This document shows positions 9,472 to 19,265 of a DNA stretch of 64,000 nucleotides, in pieces (positions within the stretch are counted from its first letter, which is position 1; every line of letters begins with the position of its first letter). The notes below the pieces were generated by a model that was not told the origin of the DNA, searched no databases, and was given only the letters and a program-made list of their open reading frames with translations. The stretch comes from Bradyrhizobium sp. Ec3.3 (GTDB taxonomy: Bacteria > Pseudomonadota > Alphaproteobacteria > Rhizobiales > Xanthobacteraceae): the NCBI RefSeq assembly GCF_000472925.1, contig NZ_AXAS01000013.1, forward strand, positions 140,228 to 204,227. Reading direction: 5' to 3'. The position numbers were made by a program, and so were the translations under genes.

Positions 9472-9601
9472 CTTTCGTGGGTCTTCTGCCTTCGCCTGCG
9501 TACGCTCAACAACGTCCCGTCCGGCGGAATTGGGCCGCCATGGACAGGGCCGCCTCGCTCAATAAAATGCCCGCAACAAAAACAATCTCGGGAGAGGCGT
9601 C

Positions 9602-10807
9602 ATGAAGTTCGGCATCTTCTATGAGCTGCAATTGCCGCGTCCGTGGGGGGCGGGCGACGAGCTCCGGCTCTACCAGAATGCCCTGACGCAGATGGAACTC
9701 GCCGACCGACTCGACTACGACCACGCCTGGGTGGTCGAGCATCATTTCCTGGAGGAATATTCACACTCGCCATCGCCGGAATCCTTCCTCGCCGCCGCAA
9801 GCCAGCGCACCCAACGGATCCGGCTCGGCCACGGCATCCTCCAGCTCACCACCAACCATCCCGCGCGCGTCGCCGAGCGTGTCGCGGTGCTCGATCTGCT
9901 TTCGAACGGCCGCTGCGAGTTCGGCATGGGCGAGAGCGCCTCGATCACCGAGCTCGAGCCGTTCGGCCGCGACATGGAGACGAAGAAGGAGATCTTCGAG
10001 GAGGCGGTGCGCGCGATCTTCCCGATGTTTAGAGACGGCGGCAGCGAGCATCACGGCAAATATTTCGACATGCCCCTGCGCAATGTCGTGCCGAAGCCGG
10101 TGCAGAAGCCTCATCCGCCGCTCTGGATGGCCTGCTCGCAGCTTCCGACCATCGAGCGCGCCGGCCGCCACGGCTTTGGCGCGCTCGGCTTCCAGTTCGT
10201 CAGCGCGGACGCCGCGCACGCCTGGGTGCACGCCTATTACAACGCGATGACCAAGCGGCTGCACAAATTGGCAGACTACGAGATCAACCCCAACATGGCG
10301 CTGGTGTCGTTCTTCATGTGCGCGAAGACGGATGAGGAGGCACGCGCGCGGGCCGATGGCGCAACCTTCTTCCAGTTCGCCTTGCGCTTCTACGGCGCGT
10401 CGCAAAACCGCCAGCGGCCGGCGCCCGGCACCGTCAACATGTGGGACGAGTACAACAAATGGAAGCGAGATAATCCGGAAGCGCAGGAGGCCGCGCTGCG
10501 CGGCGGCCTGATCGGCTCGCCGGAAACCATCCGCAAAAAGCTGCGGCGTTTCCGCACCTCCCACATCGACCAGGTGATCCTGCTCAACCAGGCCGGCAAG
10601 AACAGCCACGAGCACATCTGCGAGTCGCTGGACCTCTTCGCGCGCGAGGTGATGCCGGAGTTCCAGAACGATCCGAAGCAGGAGGCCTGGAAGAAGGGCG
10701 TGATGAGCGGCGAGATCGAGCTCGAAGAAATCGACACGCAGGCCTTCACTGACCGCTACGGCAAGCTCGCCATCAACGTGCCGCCGGCGAAGGCGGTGGC
10801 GGTGTAG
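9602..10807 (+). CDS. luciferase-like (LLM) flavin-dependent monooxygenase, 401 aa
   Basis: The product begins MKFGIFYELQLPRPW and carries the usual features of bacterial luciferase-like TIM-barrel oxidoreductases: HAWVVEHHF near residue 45, a GHGILQLTTNHPARVAE stretch near 80, and GLIGSPETIRKKL near 305. Such enzymes use reduced FMN or F420 to oxidise small substrates. No flavin reductase is adjacent, although one is in the ssu operon at 18.6 kb. The start follows GGGAGAGG. The substrate is unknown. It is transcribed divergently from napE. Confidence 0.85.
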   Translation: MKFGIFYELQLPRPWGAGDELRLYQNALTQMELADRLDYDHAWVVEHHFLEEYSHSPSPESFLAAASQRTQRIRLGHGILQLTTNHPARVAERVAVLDLLSNGRCEFGMGESASITELEPFGRDMETKKEIFEEAVRAIFPMFRDGGSEHHGKYFDMPLRNVVPKPVQKPHPPLWMACSQLPTIERAGRHGFGALGFQFVSADAAHAWVHAYYNAMTKRLHKLADYEINPNMALVSFFMCAKTDEEARARADGATFFQFALRFYGASQNRQRPAPGTVNMWDEYNKWKRDNPEAQEAALRGGLIGSPETIRKKLRRFRTSHIDQVILLNQAGKNSHEHICESLDLFAREVMPEFQNDPKQEAWKKGVMSGEIELEEIDTQAFTDRYGKLAINVPPAKAVAV

Positions 10808-10830
10808 TAAGGTCGCCGCGCGCTGTTCGG

Positions 10831-10969
10831 CATGGGCCCCGGCTCAGCAGCACACCGCCGAAGTGACGCTGCGCTGCGTCCGGGGCACGAGACTATCCAC
10901 GGACTCGCTACTTTCGTGTCCCGGACGCGGCGCAATGCGTAGCGTTGCGACGCAGAGCCGGGACCCATG
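10831..10969. repeat. large imperfect inverted repeat, 139 nt
   Basis: CATGGGCCCCGGCTC at the left end pairs with GAGCCGGGACCCATG at the right with one mismatch, and inside it GCGTCCGGGGCACGAGA pairs with TTTCGTGTCCCGGACGC. The whole element could fold into a cruciform or long hairpin. It lies between two same-strand genes and resembles the dispersed intergenic repeats of Bradyrhizobium. It occupies most of the gap 10808-11048. Confidence 0.75.
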
Positions 10970-11048
10970 AGGCAGCGGATGGCGGCGCCTTCCGGCGCGC
11001 CGCCGTTGCTGATAACCTCCGCCAAAAGATACTTGGCGGAGGAAAGCA

Positions 11049-11840
11049 ATGCGGCCTCAGGCGATGCCCGCAAATCTTGCGGCTGGCGATGTCACGTCCG
11101 CGGTGCTCGCGATCGGCCGGCCCGATTTCCCTGATGTGCTGATCGACACCTTGCGCGGCCAGGCCGGCGTCGGCCATTGCATGGTGTTTGCGCTGACCCG
11201 AAGCGGCGGCGCATGCTGCCTGCTCGACGCCGGCAACATCCCGATCGGCGGCGATCTCGGCGCCGCCTATGCCGGGCAGTTCCACGAATCCGATCCGAAC
11301 CGAGATGCATTGTTTGAGGGGCAGGAGAGGGCGGGGCCGATCATGCTGCCGGCCTTCGCACCGCGGATGTACGATGCGCGCTACCGAAAGATCTTCTTCC
11401 AGGACTCCGGCATCGTCGACAAGGTTGCGACCGCAATCTGGGTCGACGACACCTGTTTCTACGTCAACTTCTATCGCATCGCTGCGCAAGGCCGCTTCAC
11501 CGACACTCAGCTCGACCGCTTGCAACACATTGCGCCGGCGATCGGCGCGAGCGTCGCGCGGCATTTCCAGCAAGCCACGACATCGACGCTGGAGCAGAAT
11601 CTCGCCGCGTTGTTCGCAACCCGCGCGCCGCTCGCCGACCTCACCCGCCGTGAGCAGGAGGTCTGTCGCCGCATCCTGCTTGGTTTGAGCTCCGAGGCCA
11701 TCTCGCAGGCGCTCGGCATCAGCCTGCATTCGACGCTGACCTATCGCAAGCGTGCCTATGAGAGGCTCGGCATCTCCTCGCAGAACGAGCTGTTCGCTAT
11801 CGTGCTGCGGCTCCTCGCCGGCCCGCGCAGCCTGAACTGA
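11049..11840 (+). CDS. LuxR-family transcriptional regulator, 263 aa
   Basis: The C-terminal 60 residues form a LuxR-type helix-turn-helix (LTRREQEVCRRILLG, then SSEAISQALGIS and KRAYERLGISSQNEL). The N-terminal 190 residues are not clearly an autoinducer-binding or receiver domain; no phosphorylatable aspartate pattern is visible. The start follows GGCGGAGGAAAG. It lies 87 bp upstream of the cytochrome P450 gene on the same strand, so it may control it, but that is inference from position. Confidence 0.85.
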   Translation: MRPQAMPANLAAGDVTSAVLAIGRPDFPDVLIDTLRGQAGVGHCMVFALTRSGGACCLLDAGNIPIGGDLGAAYAGQFHESDPNRDALFEGQERAGPIMLPAFAPRMYDARYRKIFFQDSGIVDKVATAIWVDDTCFYVNFYRIAAQGRFTDTQLDRLQHIAPAIGASVARHFQQATTSTLEQNLAALFATRAPLADLTRREQEVCRRILLGLSSEAISQALGISLHSTLTYRKRAYERLGISSQNELFAIVLRLLAGPRSLN

Positions 11841-11927
11841 CGCCTGTCCCAATCGCTGGGGACAGACGCTGGCTCCGGACGGGGCTAGCTTGCACGCTGA
11901 GGAAACAAAGGCCTAAAGGAGCCAGGC

Positions 11928-13097
11928 TTGAGCACCGCGCCACGCATCGACATCGACCCGGTCTCGTTCTGGCAGGATCCTTATCCGATGCTTGCGAAGA
12001 TGCGGAAGGAGGCGCCGATCGCCTTCGTGCCGCAACTCGGCTCGACGCTGCTCGCGAGCCGCGACGACATCTCGATCTCCGAGAAGCAGATCGACGTGTT
12101 CTCCTCGCACCAGCCCGAGGGGCTCATGAACAAGCTGATGGGCCACAACATGATGCGCAAGGACGGCGAGGCGCATCAGGTCGAGCGCCGCGCGCTGTTT
12201 CCCGCGGTTTCGCCCAGAACGGTGAAGGCGCACTGGACCGCGCAGTTCCAAGCTCATGCCGATCGCATCATCAATGGCATCGAGCCGGGCGCGCGGATCG
12301 ATTTCATGCGCGATTTCGCGCTGCCGTTTTCGGGCGAATGCCTGAAGTCGATCACGGGCCTCACCAATATTGGCTTTGCGGAGATGGATGCCTGGTCGCA
12401 AGGAATGATCGACGGCATCGCGAACTATGCCGGTGATCCCGCCGTGGAAGCGCGCTGCCATGCGGCCACCGCCGGCATCGACGTCGCGATTGACGACATG
12501 CTGCCTGTCATGCAGAAAAATCCAGACCAGAGCCTGCTCGGCGTGATGCTGGCATCCGGCATGCCGATGCAGAGTGTGCGCGCCAACGTCAAGCTGGCGA
12601 TCTCCGGTGGCCAGAACGAGCCGCGCAAGGCCATCGCCGGTACTGTCTGGGCGCTCCTCACCCATCCGGACCAGTTCGAGCTTGTCCGGCGCGGCGACGT
12701 GTCCTGGCTCCAGGCGTTCGAGGAATATGCGCGCTGGATTTCGCCGATCGGCATGTCGCCGCGGCGAATTGCAAAGCCGTGGGCCATCCGCGACGTCTCG
12801 TTCGAGACCAATGAGCGCGTGTTCCTGATGTTCGGCTCGGCCAATCGCGACGAGAGGCATTTTGACCGTGCCGATGAATTCGACGTGCGGCGCGACGTGT
12901 CGAAGAGCGTCGCCTTCGGTGCCGGCCCGCATTTCTGCGCCGGCGCCTGGGCCTCGCGCGCCATGATCGCCGACGTCGCCCTGCCGACGGTGTTCGCGAG
13001 GGCAAAGAACTTGCAGATCGCCGACGACGAGCCAGTGCGGATCGGCGGCTGGGCGTTCCGCGGCTTGCTCAATCTGCCGGTGAGGTGGGATGCTTGA
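11928..13097 (+). CDS. cytochrome P450 with atypical oxygen-activation motif
   Basis: The 389-residue product has the heme-binding loop FGAGPHFCAG (cysteine at about 337) and an ExxR pair in EEYARW, both diagnostic of P450. The I-helix reads AISGGQNEPRKA where most P450s have AGxET, so the usual threonine is missing. A TTG start at 11928 follows AAAGGAG at good spacing. No ferredoxin or reductase gene is next to it, so redox partners must come from elsewhere. The substrate cannot be read from the sequence. The LuxR gene just upstream is a candidate regulator. Confidence 0.9.
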   Translation: MSTAPRIDIDPVSFWQDPYPMLAKMRKEAPIAFVPQLGSTLLASRDDISISEKQIDVFSSHQPEGLMNKLMGHNMMRKDGEAHQVERRALFPAVSPRTVKAHWTAQFQAHADRIINGIEPGARIDFMRDFALPFSGECLKSITGLTNIGFAEMDAWSQGMIDGIANYAGDPAVEARCHAATAGIDVAIDDMLPVMQKNPDQSLLGVMLASGMPMQSVRANVKLAISGGQNEPRKAIAGTVWALLTHPDQFELVRRGDVSWLQAFEEYARWISPIGMSPRRIAKPWAIRDVSFETNERVFLMFGSANRDERHFDRADEFDVRRDVSKSVAFGAGPHFCAGAWASRAMIADVALPTVFARAKNLQIADDEPVRIGGWAFRGLLNLPVRWDA

Positions 13098-13106
13098 ACC
13101 GCAGGG

Positions 13107-13601
13107 TTGCTCGGCGACACAAACGACGTGTCCTATGAGTGCTCCACCAAATTGCTGCGGCAAACGGCTCTTCTGACCGGCGCCTTGGCGCTGCTTGCAT
13201 CGTCGCTCGTTGTTCCTGCGCGCGCCGCGCGTCTGCCCTGGATTTCCGGCTGCTGGACCCAGACCTCGCCTTGGCCGAGGGCGCAAACGCCGCCAGGAAA
13301 GGAGTGGGGCACGCGCACCTGGTGCTTCAAGCGGCATGGCGTAATGGAGCGTTTTCATACCGCGTGCGACCGCGGCGGCTGCGACGGTTGGCAACAGGAT
13401 GGGCGCTACCACTGGCGCCGGCCGATCATATCGTTCTCCGACGTCGATACGTTCGATGACGGCAAGCGCCGGGCGTCACCATGGCGCCGTTGTCCCGCCA
13501 AATTCCTCGCGCCGAACCGCATGGTGCTCGAGAATTGCTATGGCCCCTCCACTCCCTGGTCGCGCGGGCCTTACCTGGGCAGTAAACGCAGCGCTGAGTA
13601 G
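13107..13601 (+). CDS. hypothetical secreted cysteine-rich protein
   Basis: The frame encodes a hydrophobic leader (LLTGALALLASSLVVPARA) followed by a Trp- and Cys-rich region with GCWTQTSPW, TWCFKRHG, CDRGGCDGWQ and NCYGPSTPW. Six cysteines remain after the predicted cleavage site, which suggests a disulfide-bonded periplasmic or secreted protein. The start is unsure: TTG at 13107, GTG at 13128 and TTG at 13152 are possible and none has a strong ribosome-binding site. I do not recognise the family. It begins 9 bp after the P450 stop. Confidence 0.55.
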   Translation: MLGDTNDVSYECSTKLLRQTALLTGALALLASSLVVPARAARLPWISGCWTQTSPWPRAQTPPGKEWGTRTWCFKRHGVMERFHTACDRGGCDGWQQDGRYHWRRPIISFSDVDTFDDGKRRASPWRRCPAKFLAPNRMVLENCYGPSTPWSRGPYLGSKRSAE

Positions 13602-13822
13602 ATGATTGCCCATCCGGGACTGCTTTGCCCGCAGCTTCACGTTCGCGTGCGGAAAATTTCTCTCTGCATTCGCTTTGGCAATTGAAAGATTAATCACGCG
13701 CATTGCCGCAAGCGCAGTGCGCGCGTCGCTATTTTTCCGGGCGTCTCGACAGCTTCCGTAAGGCGCACCATCATTCCCGCATCGCAATGAAATGCACGGC
13801 CGCGCGCGGTCGGGAGTTGGGA

Positions 13823-14773
13823 ATGCAGCGTCGGGACTTCCTGAAATTCTCTCTTGGAACGGCAGCGCTGGCTGCGTTGTCCTCGCGTGCAAGCGCGCAA
13901 GGCACCGTGAAGGAAATTCGTGTCGGCTACCAGAAGAACGGCGTGCTCGTCATCACGCGCCAGCAGGCCGCGCTGGAAAAACATTTCGCGTCCCAGGGCA
14001 TCGAGGTGAAATGGGTCGAGTTCTCGTCCGGCCCGCCGATGATGGAGGCGATGAATGTCGGCAGCGTCGACTACGGCGCGGTCGGCGATTCCCCGCCGGT
14101 GTTTGCCCAGGCCGCGGGCGCCGCGATCGTTTATGCGGCAGGCCAGCCCATCACCAACGGGCAGGGCATTTTGGTGCCCAAGGATTCACCAATCCAATCG
14201 ATCGCGGAGCTGAAGGGCAAGCGCATTGGCTTCACCAAGGGTTCCAGCGCGCACAACATCGTGGTGCAGACGCTGGAGAAGGCTGGCCTCACCTATGCCG
14301 ACATCACGCCGGTCTATCTGACGCCGCCGGACGCCGGCCCTGCCTTTGCCAATGGCAGCATCGATGCATGGGCGATCTGGGATCCGTATTTTGCGATCGG
14401 CGAGACCAAGCAGAACGGCCGCATCCTGATCAATGCGTGCGAGGTCACCAAGAGCAACTCCTTCTTTATCGCCAACCGCGATTTCGCGAAGAACCATGGC
14501 CCGATCCTCCAGCAGATCGTCGACGTGTCGACAGCGACGGCGCGCTGGGCCGAGCAGCACCGCGATGAGGTCGCCAAATCGCTGGCCGCGGTGACGGGCA
14601 TTCCCCTCGACATCCAGACCATTGCGGCCAATCGCTCGGCCTTCGTCGTCGGTCCCGTCACCGAGGACATCATCGCGACCCAGCAGGGCGTCGCCGACCG
14701 CTTTCACAAGCTCGGCCTGATCCCGAAGCCCATCGTTATCAGGGATATCGTCTGGCGCAGCGCGGCGACCTGA
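13823..14773 (+). CDS. ssuA: aliphatic sulfonate ABC transporter substrate-binding protein, first copy
   Basis: This is a periplasmic binding protein that should deliver alkanesulfonates to the SsuBC transporter. The ATG at 13823 gives 316 residues with a twin-arginine-like signal (MQRRDFLKFSLGTAALAAL, cleavage near SRASAQ). The mature part shows the SsuA/nitrate-taurine family pattern: VGYQKNGVLV, EFSSGPPMMEAMNVG, and AWAIWDPYFA. A longer frame upstream lacks a plausible start. It is followed 38 bp later by a second binding protein of the same family, so the operon carries twin receptors. Confidence 0.9.
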   Translation: MQRRDFLKFSLGTAALAALSSRASAQGTVKEIRVGYQKNGVLVITRQQAALEKHFASQGIEVKWVEFSSGPPMMEAMNVGSVDYGAVGDSPPVFAQAAGAAIVYAAGQPITNGQGILVPKDSPIQSIAELKGKRIGFTKGSSAHNIVVQTLEKAGLTYADITPVYLTPPDAGPAFANGSIDAWAIWDPYFAIGETKQNGRILINACEVTKSNSFFIANRDFAKNHGPILQQIVDVSTATARWAEQHRDEVAKSLAAVTGIPLDIQTIAANRSAFVVGPVTEDIIATQQGVADRFHKLGLIPKPIVIRDIVWRSAAT

Positions 14774-14811
14774 TCGTGCCGACCAGCCTTCCCACTTCAA
14801 AAGGTTTGAAC

Positions 14812-15765
14812 ATGAGGCGTATCATTCAGCGCGTGATCGCGGCCATCGTCCTGTCGCTTGGCATCGTGGCGGCCGCGGTTGGCACATCCTACGGCCAGGA
14901 CAAGGTCGTTCGCATTGGCTACCAGAAATACGGCAGGCTGGTGCTGCTCAAGAGCAAGGGCACGCTGGAGCCGAAGCTTGCGGCGGAAGGCTACAAGGTG
15001 GTGTGGACGGAATTCCCCTCCGGTCCGCCGCTGCTCGAAGCGCTCAATGTCGGCGCGATCGATTTCGGCAACACTGGCGAGGCCCCACCGATCTTCGCGC
15101 AGGCTGCCGGCGCGCCGATCCAGTATGTTGCCTATGAGCTGCCGGCGCCGAAGGGCGAGGCGATCCTGGTGCCGAAGGATAGCCTGCTGAAGTCGGTCGC
15201 CGATCTCAGGGGCAAGAAGGTCGCACTGAACAAGGGCTCCAACGTCCACTATCTCCTGGTCAAGGCGCTGGAGAAGGCCGGCGTGAAATACTCCGAGATC
15301 GAGCCGGTGTTCCTGGCGCCGGCGGATGCCCGCGCCGCCTTCGAGCGCGGCTCGGTGGATGCCTGGGTAATCTGGGATCCGTTCCAGTCGGCCGCGGAGG
15401 CCGCGACCGGTGCGAGGACGCTGGCGGATGGCGCCGGTATCGTCGCGAACTACCAGTTCTATTTCTCCTCGAAGAAGTTCATCGAGGCCAATCCAAAGAT
15501 CGTCGACGCCGTGCTGGCCGAGCTGAGCGCCGTCGATGACTGGGCCAAGGGCGACATCCATGCGGTGGCCGAGCAACTGGCGCCGTCGATCGGATTGTCG
15601 GTCCCCGTGGTCGAGGTGGCGCTGAAGCGGCAGTCCTACGGCATCAAGCCGATCACCGAATCTGTGATCGCCGATCAGCAGCAGGTTGCGGACGCGTTTT
15701 TCGCGCTCAACCTGATTCCCAAAGCAATCAAGATTTCCGACGTAGCGCGGAGGCCAGGAACATGA
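14812..15765 (+). CDS. ssuA: aliphatic sulfonate ABC transporter substrate-binding protein, second copy
   Basis: A second SsuA-type binding protein of 317 residues with a Sec-type signal peptide ([19 protein letters not shown], cleavage near TSYGQ). The mature sequence parallels the first copy closely ([37 protein letters not shown]), showing tandem duplication with divergence. The export routes differ: the first copy looks Tat-dependent and this one Sec-dependent. The ATG at 14812 is chosen over a GTG at 14776 because it begins the signal peptide. The stop overlaps the ssuD start as ATGA. Confidence 0.9.
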   Translation: MRRIIQRVIAAIVLSLGIVAAAVGTSYGQDKVVRIGYQKYGRLVLLKSKGTLEPKLAAEGYKVVWTEFPSGPPLLEALNVGAIDFGNTGEAPPIFAQAAGAPIQYVAYELPAPKGEAILVPKDSLLKSVADLRGKKVALNKGSNVHYLLVKALEKAGVKYSEIEPVFLAPADARAAFERGSVDAWVIWDPFQSAAEAATGARTLADGAGIVANYQFYFSSKKFIEANPKIVDAVLAELSAVDDWAKGDIHAVAEQLAPSIGLSVPVVEVALKRQSYGIKPITESVIADQQQVADAFFALNLIPKAIKISDVARRPGT

Positions 15766-16928
15766 GCAAGCAAGGTAACGCCAACATACTATGGTTCCTG
15801 CCGACCCACGGCGACGGCCGCTATCTCGGCACCGGCATCGGCGGCCGCGAGGTGAATTTCAACTACCTGCGCCAGATCGCGCAGGCGGCTGACCGGCTCG
15901 GCTATTACGGCGTGCTACTACCGACGGGACGGAGCTGCGAGGATTCCTGGATCGTGGCTTCCGCGGTTGCGCCCTTCACCGAGCGGCTGCGCTATCTCGT
16001 GGCTGTCAGGCCCGGCCTGCAATCGCCAAGCGTCGCCGCGCGCATGACGGCCACGCTCGACCGCGTCACCAACGGCCGGTTGCTGGTGAACGTCGTCACC
16101 GGGGGCGACCCCGTCGAGAACAAGGGTGACGGCATATTCCTCGCCCATGATGAGCGCTACGAGGTTACCCGCGAGTTCCTCAACGTCTATAGCGACCTGC
16201 TTGCCGGCAAGACCGTGAATGTCGAGGGCAAGCACATCCGCATCGAAGACGGCAAGCTGCTGTTCCATCCAGTGCAGTCGCCGCGTCCGCCGCTCTATTT
16301 CGGCGGCTCGTCGGATGCCGGCATCGACGTCGCCGTCGATGCCGTCGACAAGTATCTCACCTGGGGCGAGCCGCCGGCGCAGGTCGCCGAGAAGATCGCC
16401 AAGGTGAAGGCGGTCGCGGCTCAGCGCGGGCGCAAGCTGTCCTTCGGCATCCGCCTGCATGTCATCGTCCGCGAGACAAATGAAGAGGCCTGGCAGGCTG
16501 CCAACGAGCTGATCAAGCATGTCAGCGACGAGACCATCGCGCTCGCGCAGAAGAACTTTGCGCGCATGGACTCGATCGGCCAGCAGCGCATGGCGCAGCT
16601 TCATGGCGGTCGCCGCGACAAGCTCGAGATCAGCCCGAACCTCTGGGCCGGTGTCGGCCTCGTGCGCGGCGGCGCGGGCACCGCGCTGGTCGGCGATCCT
16701 CAGACCGTCGCCGCGCGCATCAAGGAGTATCAGGACCTAGGCATCGATACCTTCATCCTGTCGGGCTATCCGCATCTCGAGGAAGCCTATCGATTCGCCG
16801 AGCTGGTCTTCCCGCTGCTCTCGCTCGAGCTGCCGAGCAACGTGACGAAGCTTCACTTCAACGGCGGGCCGTTCGGCGAGACCGTCGGCAGCGATTTCCG
16901 TCCGCAGAAGCAGGTCTCGCAGTCATGA
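15762..16928 (+). CDS. ssuD: FMNH2-dependent alkanesulfonate monooxygenase SsuD
   Basis: SsuD splits alkanesulfonates into an aldehyde and sulfite using reduced FMN and oxygen. The 388-residue product begins with [16 protein letters not shown] and has VNVVTGGDP and [13 protein letters not shown], typical of SsuD within the luciferase-like superfamily. It overlaps the preceding binding-protein gene and the following permease gene by four bases each, indicating one operon. The reduced flavin is probably supplied by the flavin reductase at 18596-19177. Confidence 0.95.
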   Translation: MSKQGNANILWFLPTHGDGRYLGTGIGGREVNFNYLRQIAQAADRLGYYGVLLPTGRSCEDSWIVASAVAPFTERLRYLVAVRPGLQSPSVAARMTATLDRVTNGRLLVNVVTGGDPVENKGDGIFLAHDERYEVTREFLNVYSDLLAGKTVNVEGKHIRIEDGKLLFHPVQSPRPPLYFGGSSDAGIDVAVDAVDKYLTWGEPPAQVAEKIAKVKAVAAQRGRKLSFGIRLHVIVRETNEEAWQAANELIKHVSDETIALAQKNFARMDSIGQQRMAQLHGGRRDKLEISPNLWAGVGLVRGGAGTALVGDPQTVAARIKEYQDLGIDTFILSGYPHLEEAYRFAELVFPLLSLELPSNVTKLHFNGGPFGETVGSDFRPQKQVSQS

Positions 16929-17731
16929 GCCTTATCGACAGCATTCCCCTTCGGCGCAGCTTCGGCCTGCCGCGCGCCGACGGCCTGATCCAGTGGATCG
17001 TGCCGCTCGTCATCATCGTGATCTGGCAGATCGCCAGCGTCATCGGTCTCGTGCCGACGCGCGTCTTGCCGGCACCGAGCGACGTCGCGCTCGCGGGCTG
17101 GAAGCTGCTGCTCTCCGGTGAGCTCGTCCGCAACATCTGGGTCAGCTTCTGGCGCGCCTCGATCGGCTTCCTCATCGGCGGCAGCATCGGCTTCGCCTTT
17201 GGTCTGGCCAACGGCCTCTCGCAGCTCTCCGCAAAGCTGACCGATACGACGCTTCAGATGGTGCGCAACGTGCCGCACCTGGCTCTGATCCCGCTTGTCA
17301 TCCTCTGGTTCGGCATCGACGAGAGCGCAAAGCTGTTCTTGGTGGCGCTCGGCGTGTTCTTCCCGATCTATCTCAACACGCTGCACGGCATTCGCACAGT
17401 GGACCCGCAGCTCATCGAGATGGGCCGCATCTACGGCATGAGCGACGGCGAATTGTTCCGCCGGGTGATCTTTCCCGGCGCGCTGCCATCGATCTTCGTC
17501 GGCATCCGCTTCGCGCTCGGCATCATGTGGCTGACGCTGATCGTCGCCGAGACCATCGCGGCGTCCTCCGGCCTCGGCTACATGGCGATGCAGGCGCGCG
17601 AGTTCATGCTGATCGACGTCGTCGTGCTGTCGATCCTGATCTACGCCCTGCTCGGCAAGCTCGCCGACACCGCCTCGCACCTGCTTGAGCGCCTGACGCT
17701 TGCCTGGCACCCCGCCTTCCAGAAACGTTGA
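16925..17731 (+). CDS. ssuC: sulfonate ABC transporter permease SsuC
   Basis: A 268-residue inner-membrane permease with about six hydrophobic segments, starting with [17 protein letters not shown]. The EAA-type cytoplasmic loop that contacts the ATPase is visible as [22 protein letters not shown]. It forms the channel through which sulfonates bound by SsuA enter. The start overlaps the ssuD stop (ATGA), and ssuB follows after seven bases. Confidence 0.95.
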   Translation: MSLIDSIPLRRSFGLPRADGLIQWIVPLVIIVIWQIASVIGLVPTRVLPAPSDVALAGWKLLLSGELVRNIWVSFWRASIGFLIGGSIGFAFGLANGLSQLSAKLTDTTLQMVRNVPHLALIPLVILWFGIDESAKLFLVALGVFFPIYLNTLHGIRTVDPQLIEMGRIYGMSDGELFRRVIFPGALPSIFVGIRFALGIMWLTLIVAETIAASSGLGYMAMQAREFMLIDVVVLSILIYALLGKLADTASHLLERLTLAWHPAFQKR

Positions 17732-17738
17732 GACAAAA

Positions 17739-18563
17739 ATGCAGACAGCTCTCCTCCTTCCAGAAACCGAACGCAACGAGCGGGCTCGCATCACGCCGCA
17801 GGCCCGGCGCCGGCGCGAGGACCGGCCGGCACTTGGCTTGCCGCTCACGATCCGCAACTTGCGCAAGTCCTTCGGCGACAACGAGGTGCTGCGCGGCATC
17901 GACCTGCACATCCCCGCCGGCCAGTTCGTGGCGATCGTCGGTAAAAGTGGTTGTGGCAAGAGCACGCTGCTGCGGCTGATCGCCGGCCTCGACAAAATCG
18001 ATGCCGGGGCCATCAGCTTTGGTGAGGCGGCGCGGCCCGAGGATATCAGGGTGATGTTCCAGGAGCCGCGGCTGTTGCCATGGGCGCGGGTGCTCTCGAA
18101 TGTCGAGGTCGGTTTGGGGCGCGATCGCGCCTCACAGGATGCGCATCCGCGCGCCGAGCACGCGCTGACCGAGGTCGGGCTCGCCGACAAGCGCGACCAA
18201 TGGCCCTCGGTGTTGTCGGGCGGCCAGAAGCAGCGCGTGGCACTGGCGCGCGCGCTCGTCAGCCAGCCCCGCGTGCTGGCCTTCGACGAGCCGCTGGGCG
18301 CGCTCGATGCCTTGACCCGCATCTCGATGCAGCGGCTGCTGGAGCGCGTCTGGCGCGACCAGGGGTTTACGGCGATCCTGGTGACGCACGACGTCGCGGA
18401 AGCCGTTGCGCTGGCCGATCGCGTGCTCGTGATCGAGGAAGGCCGCATCGCGCATGACGCCACGGTCAATGCCCCGCGGCCGCGCGAGCGCGGCTCGGTG
18501 GAGCTTGCGGGCCTCGAAGGCTCCATCCTGCGCCATCTTCTCTCGGCGGACGATCGTACCTAG
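17739..18563 (+). CDS. ssuB: sulfonate ABC transporter ATP-binding protein SsuB
   Basis: This is the ATPase of the importer. Walker A is GKSGCGKST, the signature motif is LSGGQKQR, Walker B is [12 protein letters not shown], and the switch histidine is in VTHDVAEA. The ATG at 17739 gives 274 residues with a 40-residue basic N-terminal extension before the domain begins at [11 protein letters not shown]. An upstream start would overlap ssuC and is less likely. It closes the transporter part of the operon; the flavin reductase gene follows after 32 bp. Confidence 0.95.
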   Translation: MQTALLLPETERNERARITPQARRRREDRPALGLPLTIRNLRKSFGDNEVLRGIDLHIPAGQFVAIVGKSGCGKSTLLRLIAGLDKIDAGAISFGEAARPEDIRVMFQEPRLLPWARVLSNVEVGLGRDRASQDAHPRAEHALTEVGLADKRDQWPSVLSGGQKQRVALARALVSQPRVLAFDEPLGALDALTRISMQRLLERVWRDQGFTAILVTHDVAEAVALADRVLVIEEGRIAHDATVNAPRPRERGSVELAGLEGSILRHLLSADDRT

Positions 18564-18595
18564 ATAATAGAGGCCCTGATTTCAGGGAGCATGCC

Positions 18596-19177
18596 ATGAA
18601 CGTGATTGCCCGCCATATCATGACCGACACCACGATCTCCGCCGCCGATTTCCGCGGCGCCATGCGCCATCTCACCGGCGGTGTCAGCGTCATCACGGCC
18701 GGGCGCGGCAGGGACATCACCGGCATGACGGTGACTTCGGTGACGTCGCTGTCGGTCGATCCGCCGACACTGCTCGTCAGCATCAACCGCGACGCCTCGT
18801 CTTTCCCGCTGATCAAGCGCCATGGTGCCTTCGGCGTGAACATCCTCAACGCCGACCAGCTCGACATCGCCGAGCGCTTCGCCGGCAAGGGCGGGCTGAA
18901 GGGCGCCGACCGTTTCGCCGGCAGTGACTGGGTGACTGCCGTCTCCGGCGTCCCGCTGCTTGCCGGCGCGCTGGCCGCGCTCGATTGCGAGGTCGAGGAG
19001 ATCGTCGAGCGCCACTCGCATGGCATCGTCATTGGACGCGCGCGTGACATCCGGAGCTCGACCCGCAGCGCGGCGCTTGCCTATTGGCACGGACAGTACG
19101 TCGCGGTCGATCAGGATGAGGATGCGGCGAGGCTCGCCGAGGTCAGTGTTCCCGCGCGGGGCCGGCGCGTCATTTGA
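18596..19177 (+). CDS. flavin reductase-like FMN-binding protein, probable partner of SsuD
   Basis: The 193-residue product has the flavin reductase-like split-barrel pattern: FRGAMRHLTGGVSVITAG at the start, MTVTSVTSLSVDPPTLLVSIN, and FGVNILNADQ. Enzymes of this family reduce FMN with NAD(P)H for two-component monooxygenases. Its place directly after ssuB suggests it replaces SsuE, which belongs to a different fold and is absent here. A small stem (CCCTGA / TCAGGG, 18574-18587) lies just before the ribosome-binding site. The start follows AGGGAGC. Confidence 0.85.
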   Translation: MNVIARHIMTDTTISAADFRGAMRHLTGGVSVITAGRGRDITGMTVTSVTSLSVDPPTLLVSINRDASSFPLIKRHGAFGVNILNADQLDIAERFAGKGGLKGADRFAGSDWVTAVSGVPLLAGALAALDCEVEEIVERHSHGIVIGRARDIRSSTRSAALAYWHGQYVAVDQDEDAARLAEVSVPARGRRVI

Positions 19178-19265
19178 CCGCCGGATGGCCTTCCGGGCTG
19201 GCCTTTTCGTTTCCCTCGATCTAGAAGCCCTGCCAGAGCCTCCCGGAGGAGGCGATGGAGCCGGC

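Noticed and set aside
9381..9605. Small frame with a signal-peptide-like stretch upstream of the LLM oxidoreductase
   Set aside because: The hydrophobic part is encoded by the dispersed 39-nt repeat also found at 22800-22838, and no ribosome-binding site precedes it.
11913..13412. 499-codon minus-strand frame over the P450 gene
   Set aside because: Antisense shadow; the P450 heme and ExxR motifs are intact on the plus strand.
13139..13459. Alternative frame over the secreted cysteine-rich gene
   Set aside because: It has no leader or motif, and the other frame has a clear signal peptide and patterned cysteines.
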